Source: Liolophura sinensis (lineage: Eukaryota > Mollusca > Polyplacophora > Chitonida > Chitonidae). Taken from it: a stretch of DNA of 64,000 nt. Shown in pieces: positions 53,184-62,844 of this stretch. Each line of letters begins with the position of its first letter. The first letter of the stretch is position 1. The position numbers were made by a program, and so were the translations under genes. The stretch lies in contig NC_088302.1 of NCBI RefSeq assembly GCF_032854445.1, positions 11,835,338 through 11,899,337 on the forward strand, written 5' to 3'. Below the pieces are notes generated by a model, which searched no databases, was not told the DNA's origin, and worked only from the letters and a program-made list of their open reading frames with translations.

Positions 53184-53305
53184 AAGGCCATGTTTCATAA
53201 AGCAAACTCAGTGTTAAGCAGTTCTTAGCTCAGTGTAAGCACACATCACACATCATGGTGTCTAAGGGCTTGTTTACCTAAGTGGGCTCTGTTATACTGG
53301 TTGCA
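53184..53305 (+). mobile_element. MITE family 3, copy C (degenerate)
   Basis: AGGCCATGTTTCATAAAGCA and CAGTGTTAAGCAGTTCTTAG match the left half. The right half (GGGCTTGTTTACCTAAGTG) is recognisable, but the terminal repeat has decayed. Confidence 0.6.
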
Positions 53306-53547
53306 GGACCATTCATTATTAGATTCTGTTGTTTTTTTTTTGGTGAGGGGGGGGGGGGGGGAATGTTTTGTTTTTTTAAAGCACTGCAGGCATCTGACAT
53401 GACAGAGATAAGTGACATTTGCTTCTAATGGTTATAAATGTACCTACATACTGTATATGACCTTAACTTTGGTCAATAAGGATTTAAAATGATAATTTTG
53501 ATGCAAGACAAGATTTTCTGATGAAAAATTAATTTACCCTATATGGT

Positions 53548-53612
53548 GGATGAATCAATCAGAATCAAGCAAAATGTGTCACTTGAAAAATACTAAATGT
53601 GCAGTATATATA
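53548..53612 (+). repeat. Dispersed short repeat (AATCAAGCAAAATGTGTCACTT type)
   Basis: Shares AGAATCAAGCAAA.TGTG..C.CTTGA and AATACTAAA with 30666-30715. A reversed relative at 21227-21270 reads TGTATTTCACCTAAAGTTTAG. Probably a further MITE family, with ends unresolved. Confidence 0.5.
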
Positions 53613-53773
53613 TTTATTTTTCACTACATAGTCACACGCCTTACACTGCCATTTGCCATACAAATTAGCTTAAAAACTGAACTTAACCTTTAAACAGAAA
53701 GTTGTCCTCAAACAGGCAACAAAAGATAATTATTCCTCTTCCAGGTCTGGTAACAAATATCACTTCCGAAAGG

Positions 53774-53988
53774 AAGCAGGTTGCACACATAATAAATCTA
53801 GCCTGAATCACCCAACACCAACTAACAGCCAGCATGGAGATGGAGGAAGTAGGTTGCACACATGATAAATCTAGCCTGAATCACCCAACACCAACTAACA
53901 GCCAGCATGGAGATGGAGGAAGCAGGTTGCACACATGACAAATCTAGCCTGAATTACCCAACACCAACTAATAGCCAGCATGGAGATC
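53774..53988 (+). repeat. 73 bp tandem triplicate
   Basis: Three copies of a 73 bp unit (AAGCAGGTTGCACACAT..., CTAGCCTGAATCACCCAAC, CAGCCAGCATGGAGATGG), with few differences between copies. Confidence 0.95.
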
Positions 53989-54728
53989 AGTTAGATGAAG
54001 TTGGCGCCTGTACACTCACACATGCTGGGAAAACAGTAAATGGTGATACTTCACTCAGTAACAAGTTTATACAGGACTATGGGTCAAAGACTATTAGTCG
54101 CTTAGATACTCTGTGAGTCTGTGATGAAAAGGTCATGGTGTCTTTTTAGCCTGCTGTATACACACACACACTGATAGAGTAACATTGATCAACTGCCTTC
54201 CATGTTATATGTATATGTTCAACTGTACATTTCCACGTATAAAAACTTCCTTAATTTGTCCCAAACATACACAAGCCCCAAAAAATGATCGCAGCTCACA
54301 GTATGATAGTTCCACTTTCTTGCTGTAAAGCACAATGTCACTCAATGAACATGCATGGTCGACGCCCAGTAAAATGAGAGAAAATATAAACTATATGGCT
54401 GCTTGATAGTGCCCTATGACCATGTGTAAGCTATGATGATATACTCCTTTTGGGGATGAAGGTTCAAGGTATTTATGATGGGGAAAATTTAATACTTCAT
54501 ACCGCTCAAGTTAATTTAATGTCTTAAGTCTTATATCTCCCGGCTAATTTGGTGACTCATGTATATGTATACATTTAACTTTGGCGTGCTCAGAAAAAAT
54601 AACCTTATAATAAGAAAAAAATCATGTGATCCAGCTTGTTAAATCATAATAAAGAAACATGTAAATGAATAGACACGTACACTGCTTGTCTAAGTACTAT
54701 GCGCGTATAAGTCTATGCATGTATATGT

Positions 54729-54900
54729 CACATTATACTGACACTGGGCTAAACAATTTCCTTGCTCTACCTTTTTCAGTGCTGAGCACTAAGCGAGACA
54801 GCAACAAGTACTATTTTTAAAGTCTTTTGTATGGCCCGACCCAGGTTTGATCCCAGGTTTCCTGACTAAGGTGGACACTCTAACCATTAGGCCACCGAAG
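54729..54900 (-). mobile_element. Second tRNA-derived SINE, 5' half
   Basis: Minus orientation. The head reads GGTGGCCTAATGGTTAGAG (A-box like), then CCTGGGATCAAACCTGGGTC (B-box like). The body has GTGCTCAGCACTGAAAAAGG and CAGTGTCAGTATAATGTGAC. The body matches the element at 34286-34515. It is not a functional tRNA gene, because the acceptor-stem pairing and anticodon region are not convincing. Confidence 0.7.
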
Positions 54901-56320
54901 CAGTCTGCATCTACATGTACATGTAATTGAGTATTCAACAGTGTTAACTGTACACAGTAAACAGTAAAAATTGTACTGTTTTAATAGATGACCCATGCAC
55001 ATTAAGTAGAAAACTGAAATGCCATAATCCATTTAGATAAGATTTTATTTATATTAAAATTTAGAATGTATAGTCTAGTGTTACAAGCCGATATATAACA
55101 ACTCACTCAACATCTGCAAAACTGGGTCATTCCCGCTATACATGTGCCTGTATACACTTTTGCAATAAGCACATTTTATTATGTCTTATCCCCTTTTTCT
55201 AAACACATGTACATGTAGTTGCACATGTGTGTGGAAAAAACGAAAAGTTAATCCCTTACCAGAACACATAATAAAGCACATTCCACAGGGAATATTTCTG
55301 CAGTCATCCTTTAACGATGTCAAATATTGTAAGCTTCAGGGCTGAGGGTGTATGGTTAGCCTTAAGACAGCGATTGAAGATACAGGTACAACTGCGCAAA
55401 CAGTTCATTCTCAGTCTATGTGGAAAATGCAAACGGCAAAAAGGCATCTTTTATTCCCCAGGCTGAAGATTGAATAGGTAGTGAAAAACGTTCAAATATT
55501 GATATAGTAAGAGAACTCTTTCTTTCATTAACCTCAAGTGACTCATGGCCATTTCATCAAAACAGTATATGGGAGCTCCGGACTGATTCACACAGGGCAT
55601 GTGTTGTCATTTGGCTCTGTTCAGCACAATATAACTGAATGCACTAGTTCACCTTGCCTTAATCACATCAAGACCTGATTACAATAACGACGAACCACAG
55701 CTCTCTTCTACGTGTCAACAATTCCTGCAACACACCGCATTTGCATCATTCTCAGATCAATCGATTTTTTCCCCACCATCGAAATTTATGAGAAAAGACC
55801 ATTAGCCCAGTGACAGCCCGATAAGCCATTCACTGTGATACTGTCCTCAAAATGCTAGGCAGATGTCGAATGTCAATCAATAAAATTACACAAGTCATTT
55901 CACATAGTGCTTAAGACATGGCATTGATTCATTTGCATATGCATGTAAAGTTACTCATTCAAGTGAGAAAATGTCATCTATCAAGATTGGAATGACGTAG
56001 TGTATCAAACCAAGCTCCATGTATTTTATTGACCATGGCATACAGACTGGATACCCTTTAGCAAACTCAATAAGGCCACAGTTTACTGTCATCAAGGTTC
56101 CACAAGCAGTGAGAGCAATGGATTGAGAGCCTTGTGTGTCCCACCAACTGAAAGGTAGGCACCTCAAACCACAAGACCTCGGCCTTCTAATAATTAAATC
56201 ATACTATAAATGTTCTAATATAGGATACCTGTGATGACCAGGTACGTACATTATTGTATGAACAAAAACCCATGTAAATCTCATTTAAAATCCTTGAAAA
56301 AAAAAGGGATGTTAACTTAC

Positions 56321-56336
56321 GGTTTTCCTCTGTCAT
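56321..56336 (-). CDS. RhoGEF-like protein, coding part of exon 2 (start codon, residues 1-5)
   Basis: This codes for MTEEN and the first base of codon 6, ending in phase 1 before a GTAAGT donor. The context of the ATG is TCTAAGATGA, with A at -3, which is favourable. The next exon continues in frame only if its downstream acceptor AG is used, giving CGT (Arg) and then GTIVVAF. The resulting leader of about six residues before the first strand is slightly shorter than the ten or so in vertebrate AKAP13/ARHGEF28. An undetected small coding exon in the 37.5 kb intron, or another start, could replace this one. Confidence 0.5.
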
Positions 56337-56536
56337 CTTAGAACTGTCACCTTGGACTATCTTGGCAGTGGGTAATTCCAAAACATCAGTAATAATTGCT
56401 TAAAAACACTTTAAACTTTTTCTAAATGTTAAAATTGCTGGTTCATCCAGGAATAAATGAGGTGCTTTCCAGCTTTTGCCTTGTGGTATAAAACAATGTT
56501 CGTGTAAAATCCACTTTAAAAAGTCCACATCCAGTC
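56321..56536 (-). other. Second exon: 5' UTR plus start codon
   Basis: The acceptor is strong: a T-rich tract ending in ACTTTCAG just before 56536. The donor is GTAAGT immediately below 56321. The 216-base exon is mostly leader. It holds three short upstream ORFs, at 56530-56516, 56446-56429 and 56386-56357, all closing before the main ATG. In the main frame a TAA lies upstream of the ATG, so the start at 56336 is the first one available in that frame. Confidence 0.7.
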
Positions 56537-58439
56537 CTGAAAGTAATAAAACAGAACACCAATTGTGAGAAAGTTTCTCTCCACAGACACACTAATTAGC
56601 CTAAGTACAGACACAGGTAACTAATAATAACTTCCCAATGCGAGACAACAGACATGCATTATTTACACTACCTGATGTTTACCTGCTAATGAATTTCAGA
56701 GTATGCTCCAGATGGTAGGATTCTCTTGCATACAAATTTTACAGCTGGGTTTAATAATATACTGTTATCCTGGACTCATAGCAAACATAGCTCCAGGACA
56801 AACATCTGATTACACACATAAAATCAACGCCCAAGACCATTACATTTTTGTCACAGAGGTGACACTGTGTGCGATAATACACAGCTATCATGTACACACT
56901 TGTTTACATCAGTACAAAGTTAAGGAAAACCGTGACAGTAATTCAGACAGATATAGAATAACATGCACATCTAGCTATTCTGCTTATCTCTAAGGAGGTA
57001 AACCAGCTGTCAAAACAGACCTCTTACACTAATTTCATACAAGCTTTGGAATAATAAAATAGTGTTAATTGCTAAAAAGACAATTCTGTCAAACAGGCCT
57101 CTGGAAATGTGCTCACACATTTTTTCAAACATGTACAGGCTTGGAAAAGAAACATGCTGTACCAGTAGTCTATTTATGGCCAAAGAGAGAAACTGCAATT
57201 CAGGCAGGTTAAAATATTAGACATAATAAAAATGTCCACATTATAAGAAATTTTTAAAGGTAGCCTACTGCACATACTTTGAAATACTACCTAAAAATAT
57301 ATTTCAATTGACATGGGTAAGTCTGTACAGCTGTCTGTTTTTACCTGAAAAAGTGATCAAAGACAAAAATAATAGCCTCTCGAGCAACAATGAATTGATT
57401 GACAGCAAAATCATCCATCTGGAGTCTATATTTAAGCAATGTAAAGCACCTTACTTTCGTTAATACTTCTCACTTTACACAAACTCAGGCTAAATCATAA
57501 AGCACTTCTTGTGTAAAGACACACTGCCATTCAAGTAAGCTCTTAAAACACCTGCTGTCTTTCATATGTTTGCTAGGGTAGTTTTTTTTTTGTTTTTTTT
57601 TTTTATTTGCCTAACACTATCATTGGATAAAATAAGTGATTTTTTTTCTAAACTTTGGACAAAGATTCAACCGGAACACACCTCTTTTCATTCTGATCCA
57701 GCATGGGGTACATAGTTCAAAATCTGGAGCTTAACATAAAATCCCCCTGTGTACCAGTCTGCCTGTTTGTCTTCTATTCAGATCTCTTCTTCTTACAAAA
57801 AGGAAATATCAATTCTAGCAACACCTTTTATTGACTGAGGTAAGCAATGCTAGCAAGAGACTGGATTATTGACACCAGACACTAAATAATACGTATGTCT
57901 GGGGAGGAGTTCAAACAGAATGTGTTAGCTTGGCTCAACCCATGTATGCACACCTACTGGCACATCCTCTGATGCCAAACTTCTGCTATACATGTACGTT
58001 ACACACAGGGACTTGTGTATGCAACTCAGGCAATGTAAGGCAAAACAGCCTTATGAATTCACAGTCCTTAAATAGGCTATATATAATGGAGACATTTCGC
58101 AAACAATCGATCAGTCAAATCAATCAAATTATTGTTATTATTTTAGGACTGCCCAAATAATTATGTTTCCCAAAATACCAGCCCTATGCGAGCATGTCAT
58201 TGTGGTACTGTTTAAAATGGGTGTTAAAGTTCCTAAAATTTACTGTACGGATGGCATTAAAATTTTTCAAACTTTAGAATACTTTTCTACTGAGTTATTC
58301 TTGGTAACAAGAGAAGTACTAAGATCTGTAAATCCAAACTGCTTTGCAGAATTATAAGTTTTATAAATTATGATTTTTGACACGCTTCTTTCACAAGTCT
58401 TGGAGATTTATGGAGAAATTACAGAGAATTTTTCCCTGT

Positions 58440-58600
58440 CACTTCATTTCAGCCTGATGTTACATCGTACATGAACATTTGACGTCACTATTACAATTTA
58501 CTTGTGTGCATGCAGTCATTGCGCTCTCAAATACTTCTGACGTCATTCCAGCAAAACAGCTTTACTTGAGGTCACAGCTACATTCATTCAATGTCAGATG
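58440..58600 (+). repeat. CRE-containing repeat, copy 2
   Basis: Two perfect TGACGTCA sites (58480-58487 and 58538-58545), with TTCTGACGTCATTCCAGCAA and TTACTTGAGGTCACAGC, matching the order of the copy at 24.3 kb. This could be repeat-derived CRE sites or chance similarity. Confidence 0.5.
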
Positions 58601-58882
58601 AGACAAAACTGAACCTAAATAACACATATGTGAATTTGTTTAGTTTTGAAGACATCTCAGTTATTATTTTTTACACTTCGTAAATCTTTCGCCATGATGC
58701 AAATTCTGTTCCATTTATAAGCCTCGCTTCACAAAATAAAAGAATTTAGTCTAATTTCCCTCAGAAAAAAAGTAGGAAAAAAGTTCGACTTACTGTAGCT
58801 GTAGCATAGTGTCAAATAACCTAACAAATAAATAAAAAAAAAATGTTTAACAGATGAACATATAACTGTTGAATATATAACT

Positions 58883-59079
58883 ATTCAGTCCATACTCTCC
58901 CACAGAGCTAACTGTTAACTACAATCAGTCCATACTCTCCCACAGAGCTAACTGTTAACTACAATCAGTCCATACTCTCCCACAGAGCTAACTGTTAACT
59001 ACATTCAGTCCATACTCTCCCACAGAGCTAACTGTTAACTACATTCAGTCCATACTCTCCCACAGAGCTAACTGTTAAG
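58883..59079 (+). repeat. 40 bp minisatellite (58.9 kb)
   Basis: About five nearly identical copies of a unit with CATACTCTCCCACAGAGCTA and ACTGTTAACTACAATCAGTC. Confidence 0.95.
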
Positions 59080-59177
59080 CCTAGTAATCAAGCTTGGCCT
59101 GTTACATGCCATGCTTGACAGCCTCTGCATCCGCACATGTATATAAGTGTACAGGTCTATATGTACATGTAAATATA

Positions 59178-59202
59178 CATGTATATATATATATATATAT
59201 AT
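59178..59202 (+). repeat. TA microsatellite
   Basis: An uninterrupted run of about eleven TA units within a wider TATACATG-rich stretch. Confidence 0.95.
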
Positions 59203-60409
59203 GGTATATGTACATGCAGACATGTATTTACTCATACTTCCAGCTTCCCTGTATTAAGCCCATTTTAACAAGTGCTGGTATCCGTATTTTTTATAGCCAG
59301 GATCATAGACAAAGAGCAATCCAGGTCAAATGTCCCGGACTCCTATAAGTCTGAGTGAAACAGGAGATGAGCAAAAGCTGAGTAAATTCCCAGTAACAGT
59401 AGAAAACAGTAGTTAGCCTTTATAAATCATTGCACAGTATTTATGGTCATACCATATTAAGGCAAAAAAAGAAATGATCTGTAAAATATGAGTCACCTCA
59501 TCCACGCTTCACCCAGGTCTATTGCCAGTGAAAATTGTTAGAAGTAATGATCATTAAACTGGGGTTCAAACTTTACTTATATTCAATCAAAGTCTACACT
59601 GGACTGCCAAGAGAATCTGCCCAAGAAAAAAAAAATGTCTCAATAATAATGTTCAATTTTAGAAATTTTATATTCCAAAACTTTTATTATTTAAACTGTG
59701 GACAACAATTTACTTATGGTTCCCTAAATATATTAATATAATAAGAATCAATTTTGAAAAGCCTGAAAAAGTTCACAGCACATAGCACAGCACAATTCAG
59801 GCTTACAGCCATCTTTTAGTCCATGCCCTGAATCATTGATGAGACAATAAACGGATTGTTTTTGTCTAAATTTATTTAATTTAATGAGTGACCCAGCTAT
59901 TTATTCATTTATTTATTTATTTAAATTTCACCCCAAACTGAGAAGACTTGAATAAAAAAAGCCTGTTGCTACTACTGACGCACAACAGGCTAAAACAGCT
60001 TATTGGCCCCCAGTCCTAAGGCTGTGGCTCTTGGTTGACATTTTTATATGCAGCAAACACAATCAATCTAACATTCTCTACACACGACAGACGAGTTCAG
60101 AAAATGTCCTATTAAAATCTTTACAGCACAAAGAACAGCTGAAGAAAGCTGGTTAGATGAGAATAAAACAGAAGCTGTAAAATGCACAGTAACAGCTGAC
60201 GAGGGTAGCACACGCTAGCTAAACATGACACTGTTGTTGTGTTCCAAAACACTCACTGAGTTCACCCCGTGAGTTGTGTAAATAAAATGCAGCATAGTTT
60301 AAACTATCCGCTTAAAATAAGTTTCTAGGTCACTGTGTAATTTCAACCACATCCCGCGTATCAGTATCACGTAGATAACTTATCTTAATCCTCTCCAATG
60401 ACCACTTAC

Positions 60410-60480
60410 CGCCAGAAATCAAAGTCCGACGTTCGACGTTGCCGCCATGTTGTAACAGTCCTCTGTCGTGTCGCGATCTG
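60410..60480 (-). other. Non-coding first exon (5' UTR) of the RhoGEF-like gene
   Basis: The 3' edge is fixed by a perfect GTAAGT donor (reverse complement at 60404-60409) after TTCTGGCG. The 5' edge is only estimated, from the position of the promoter motifs. The exon contains an ATG inside a YY1-like ACATGGCGGC, opening a 9-codon upstream ORF (60448-60419, TGA) that closes before the donor. No longer frame continues into the next exon, so I treat this exon as untranslated leader. Confidence 0.6.
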
Positions 60481-60660
60481 TCCTGGGTCACGTGATTACA
60501 GACGGAAGTAAGTCCCAAGTTTACAAACAAAGCCACGTGCTTTTTCTCATGGGATTTGTCGCTTTCACAGGCGACGCTAAAACTGCCTCTGTGAAATTTG
60601 CTTAATGCACTTTTCACTGATCAGCATCAAGTGTCACATGGTATTTGTGTGATTACAAAG
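60441..60660 (-). promoter_or_regulatory. CpG-containing promoter of the RhoGEF-like gene
   Basis: CpG density rises sharply here compared with the flanking AT-rich DNA. Visible motifs are a YY1-type site (GCCGCCATGTTG on plus, 60441-60452), an ETS-type CGGAAGT (60503-60509) and two CACGTG E-boxes (60489-60494 and 60534-60539). YY1 sites of this form usually lie just downstream of the start site on the transcribed strand, which fits a TATA-less start at about 60.46-60.50 kb. No TATA box is obvious. The ETS site also reads as a plus-strand donor (GTAAGT), so a divergent transcript is possible. Confidence 0.6.
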
Positions 60661-62840
60661 CACTCGCGCTGTAACCATTTCCTTAACGTGCAAAAAATAA
60701 ACAAGCAAGTTCAATGAATGACGGTGGCTGACTTTTAAATAAAGCAGTTTTTCTTCAAACAAGCGTTAATTCTTTATTCATTTCTGTGCGCTTATTTCTG
60801 TGCGTTCATTTCTGTCATACATAATACAATCTGAACTATTTATTAATATTTTAGAGAGCGGGATGTAGATCATTGAGTATAAGGTGCGCAACTCATAACC
60901 ACCCATGGCATTATTAAAAAAACAATTAAAAACAATTAAATAAACACATAAATTCCAACCACCTGGTATAGTAGGAGCTGGTCAGGATATTTGTAGTTTT
61001 AACCCCTCGTGTCGGTTGACGATGCATGTAGGGCTGTTTGTGCTGCCTTACTTACCTTTCGTTAAAGACCACTTATATTCCATCATTCACAGTTGGTATA
61101 TCCGACCCAGTTGTAACTTGCTTGGCATTCAGTATTAAGGGGATAATGCCACGACTGGTTGACCCGTATCAGTGTAACGGCTCGGGTAAGTTGTCTCAGT
61201 AAAGAAGCACTAAATAAAAGGGCGGTGGAAGTCCGTCCTGCAACAGGGGGCACATTACATGCACTTTTTCATGTGACTGAAAAATTGTTAAATACGACGT
61301 TAAACCCTAAACACTCACTCACTCACTCCATCACTCCTCATGGGGCCTTGGTGGGAGGAAGTATAAGTGAACAAGAGTGCTCATATGGTAGTTTGGGTAG
61401 TCTAGCATAAAATCTTCCTTTTTGATGGCCTATAACATCCAGTTCAAAAGATCAGTGGTTTAATCCAGAGAACCATGTTTCCTCTCCCATATAACCGACC
61501 GCGATCATCATGGAAAAAGTCCTTAAAATCGCCTCCAAATTTATGAACATATTTGAAAATATAGGCGCTTTGTATATGTGAAGAAATGTCATGTACAGCT
61601 TGCTCTAACCAACTCCAATATATATAAAGACAATGCATGACTATGATTACAGACAATTTTGATTGAGTGATTCATTCATTCATAAGAATATTTATAGCTA
61701 GAAGTCTTATGTGCACATCGTTCTCGGGGATAGTAAAATCAGATCGATATTATGCAACATGATATGTACAATTCGACATCGTTATGCAGAAATTATTTAC
61801 TACACATCACGCATACAGAATTTGCCTTATATGCAGGCATGCGCACAAACATTCTTGTCAAAGCGGCCGATTTCCATGCATAATGTACATATTAATAAGC
61901 AAAATGCCGAACATTTAACAACGAAACACATGGCGTGTTTTAAGCGGTGTAATTATATATGCCTTCCTCTTCTGAAAGCGCATAATTCAAGGGTAGGCTA
62001 CCAATTTACCCACAAATACTACATTGTCGCTCATTAGGCATATCCGTGTTCAAACAGGCACATGTACTTGTTAGGCAGAATCGCTCGGTATGTGTGTGTC
62101 AATTAACGCGTGCATAGCTTTGTACTCCGCTAATAGATACAAATGGCTTACTTCATCTAAGGTGAAGACTTGGCTAATAACGTAAGGCGTCACCTGGGCG
62201 ACCAGGTATCCACTACTTGCGTCTGAAAGCAGTCTTACGAATGGAATGTACACATGTGTCATTTTTTAATGAATTAAGCTATAGATTTGTATAACAGTTG
62301 GTGGAATCTGGTAATTCTTTAACGTGAGTTCATTTCGAAGGCTTCGGGCGTGACAAAAAAACAACAACAAACAAACAACTGCGGTATATGTAATTTAGTG
62401 GGCAAAAATAATAAAGAATAAAGACCGAAGAATGTGTTGGAATAAAACAGTAAATCAATGAACTAGTGCAGTAGGAAATACAGTCAAACAATCGATTATA
62501 AACCAATCATCTAATCAATCAGTAAATCAATCAGGAAAATCAACCAAGAAATCCACTCGTTAAATCATCTTTCAATCAAATAGTTAAAAAAAATCAATCG
62601 TACAACCAATTAATTCAGGATCTAGAACATAAATACATATCAATCAATGGCTTTTATTTAAATATTCACTGATTTGGAGACCGGTTGAATGACAACTTGT
62701 CTTCAATCAAAGTAAAGAGAGTACAATAGGGAGACTAAACCAGGTGAAACTGGTAATGCACAGTGAACTATCACAGCTAAAGGGAAATAACTCTCACTAT
62801 CATCACAGCATTTTTTATGCCTGGCTTCCAGTTGCGAATC
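60661..62840. other. Upstream flank of the RhoGEF-like gene
   Basis: I recognise no gene here. A SINE-like element with a CACT tail lies at 61125-61335, and a degenerate SINE-like tail in minus orientation lies around 61440-61500. An AATC-rich degenerate stretch covers about 62450-62650. A CpG-richer open frame of 63 codons on the minus strand (62262-62071, MTHVYIPF...) is unrecognised, and too short to call a gene. Confidence 0.5.
61125..61335 (+). mobile_element. SINE-like element with CACT tail
   Basis: The stretch from TATTAAGGGGATAATGCC through GACCCGTATCAGTGTAACGG to ATTGTTAAATACGACGTTAA, ending in (CACT)n, has the look of a dispersed molluscan repeat known to me from genomic sequence. 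The tandem CACT end suggests retroposition. I see no clear tRNA-type boxes. Confidence 0.6.
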
Positions 62841-62844
62841 TAAC

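Larger units (their letters stand above)
18803..56320 (-). other. Very large intron 2 of the RhoGEF-like gene
   Basis: The intron is about 37.5 kb between the start-codon exon and exon 3. It contains five minisatellite arrays of 32-55 bp units plus a 73 bp triplicate. It also contains five V-SINEs, four copies of MITE family 1, all three copies of family 3, the 603 bp TTAA-flanked element and a diverged 400 bp repeat pair. Between them are AT-rich stretches with no recognisable gene. I cannot exclude alternative first exons or small skipped exons; candidate islands are listed in the findings. Confidence 0.75.
56537..60409 (-). other. Intron 1 of the RhoGEF-like gene
   Basis: The intron is about 3.9 kb with a GTAAGT donor and an ACTTTCAG acceptor. 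It contains a 40 bp minisatellite (58883-59079), a TA microsatellite (59178-59202) and a CRE-containing repeat (58440-58600). Short open frames in it look random and match nothing I know. Confidence 0.7.
6861..60480 (-). other. Locus of an AKAP13/ARHGEF28-like RhoGEF, 5' part only
   Basis: This is the span of one minus-strand gene from its probable transcription start near 60.48 kb to the last exon I can identify. It is inferred from five exons with consensus splice sites; coding phases agree at all three coding junctions (1/1, 1/1, 1/1), with 644 coding bases in total. The joined N-terminus follows the AKAP13/ARHGEF28 order: a beta-rich N-terminal domain, a helical LDxxL...HLxLPxxW block, then an ankyrin-like repeat. 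Members of this family activate RhoA through a DH-PH module at the actin cytoskeleton; that module is not in the part seen here. Introns are about 3.9, 37.5, 10.0 and 1.3 kb. Exons downstream of 6861 were not found. Family identity is inferred from remembered sequence patterns, and AKAP13 cannot be separated from ARHGEF28 on this part alone. Confidence 0.85.

Noticed and set aside
54830-54900. Possible tRNA gene on the minus strand
   Set aside because: A- and B-box-like sequences are present, but the stems do not pair well and the body continues into a SINE shared with 34.3-34.5 kb.
60330-60617. 95-codon open frame over the promoter
   Set aside because: It crosses the exon 1 donor and promoter motifs and has no conserved residues, so it is a chance frame in CpG-rich DNA.
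62071-62262. 63-codon minus-strand open frame with balanced composition
   Set aside because: It has no family resemblance or splice partners and is too short for a gene call without expression data.
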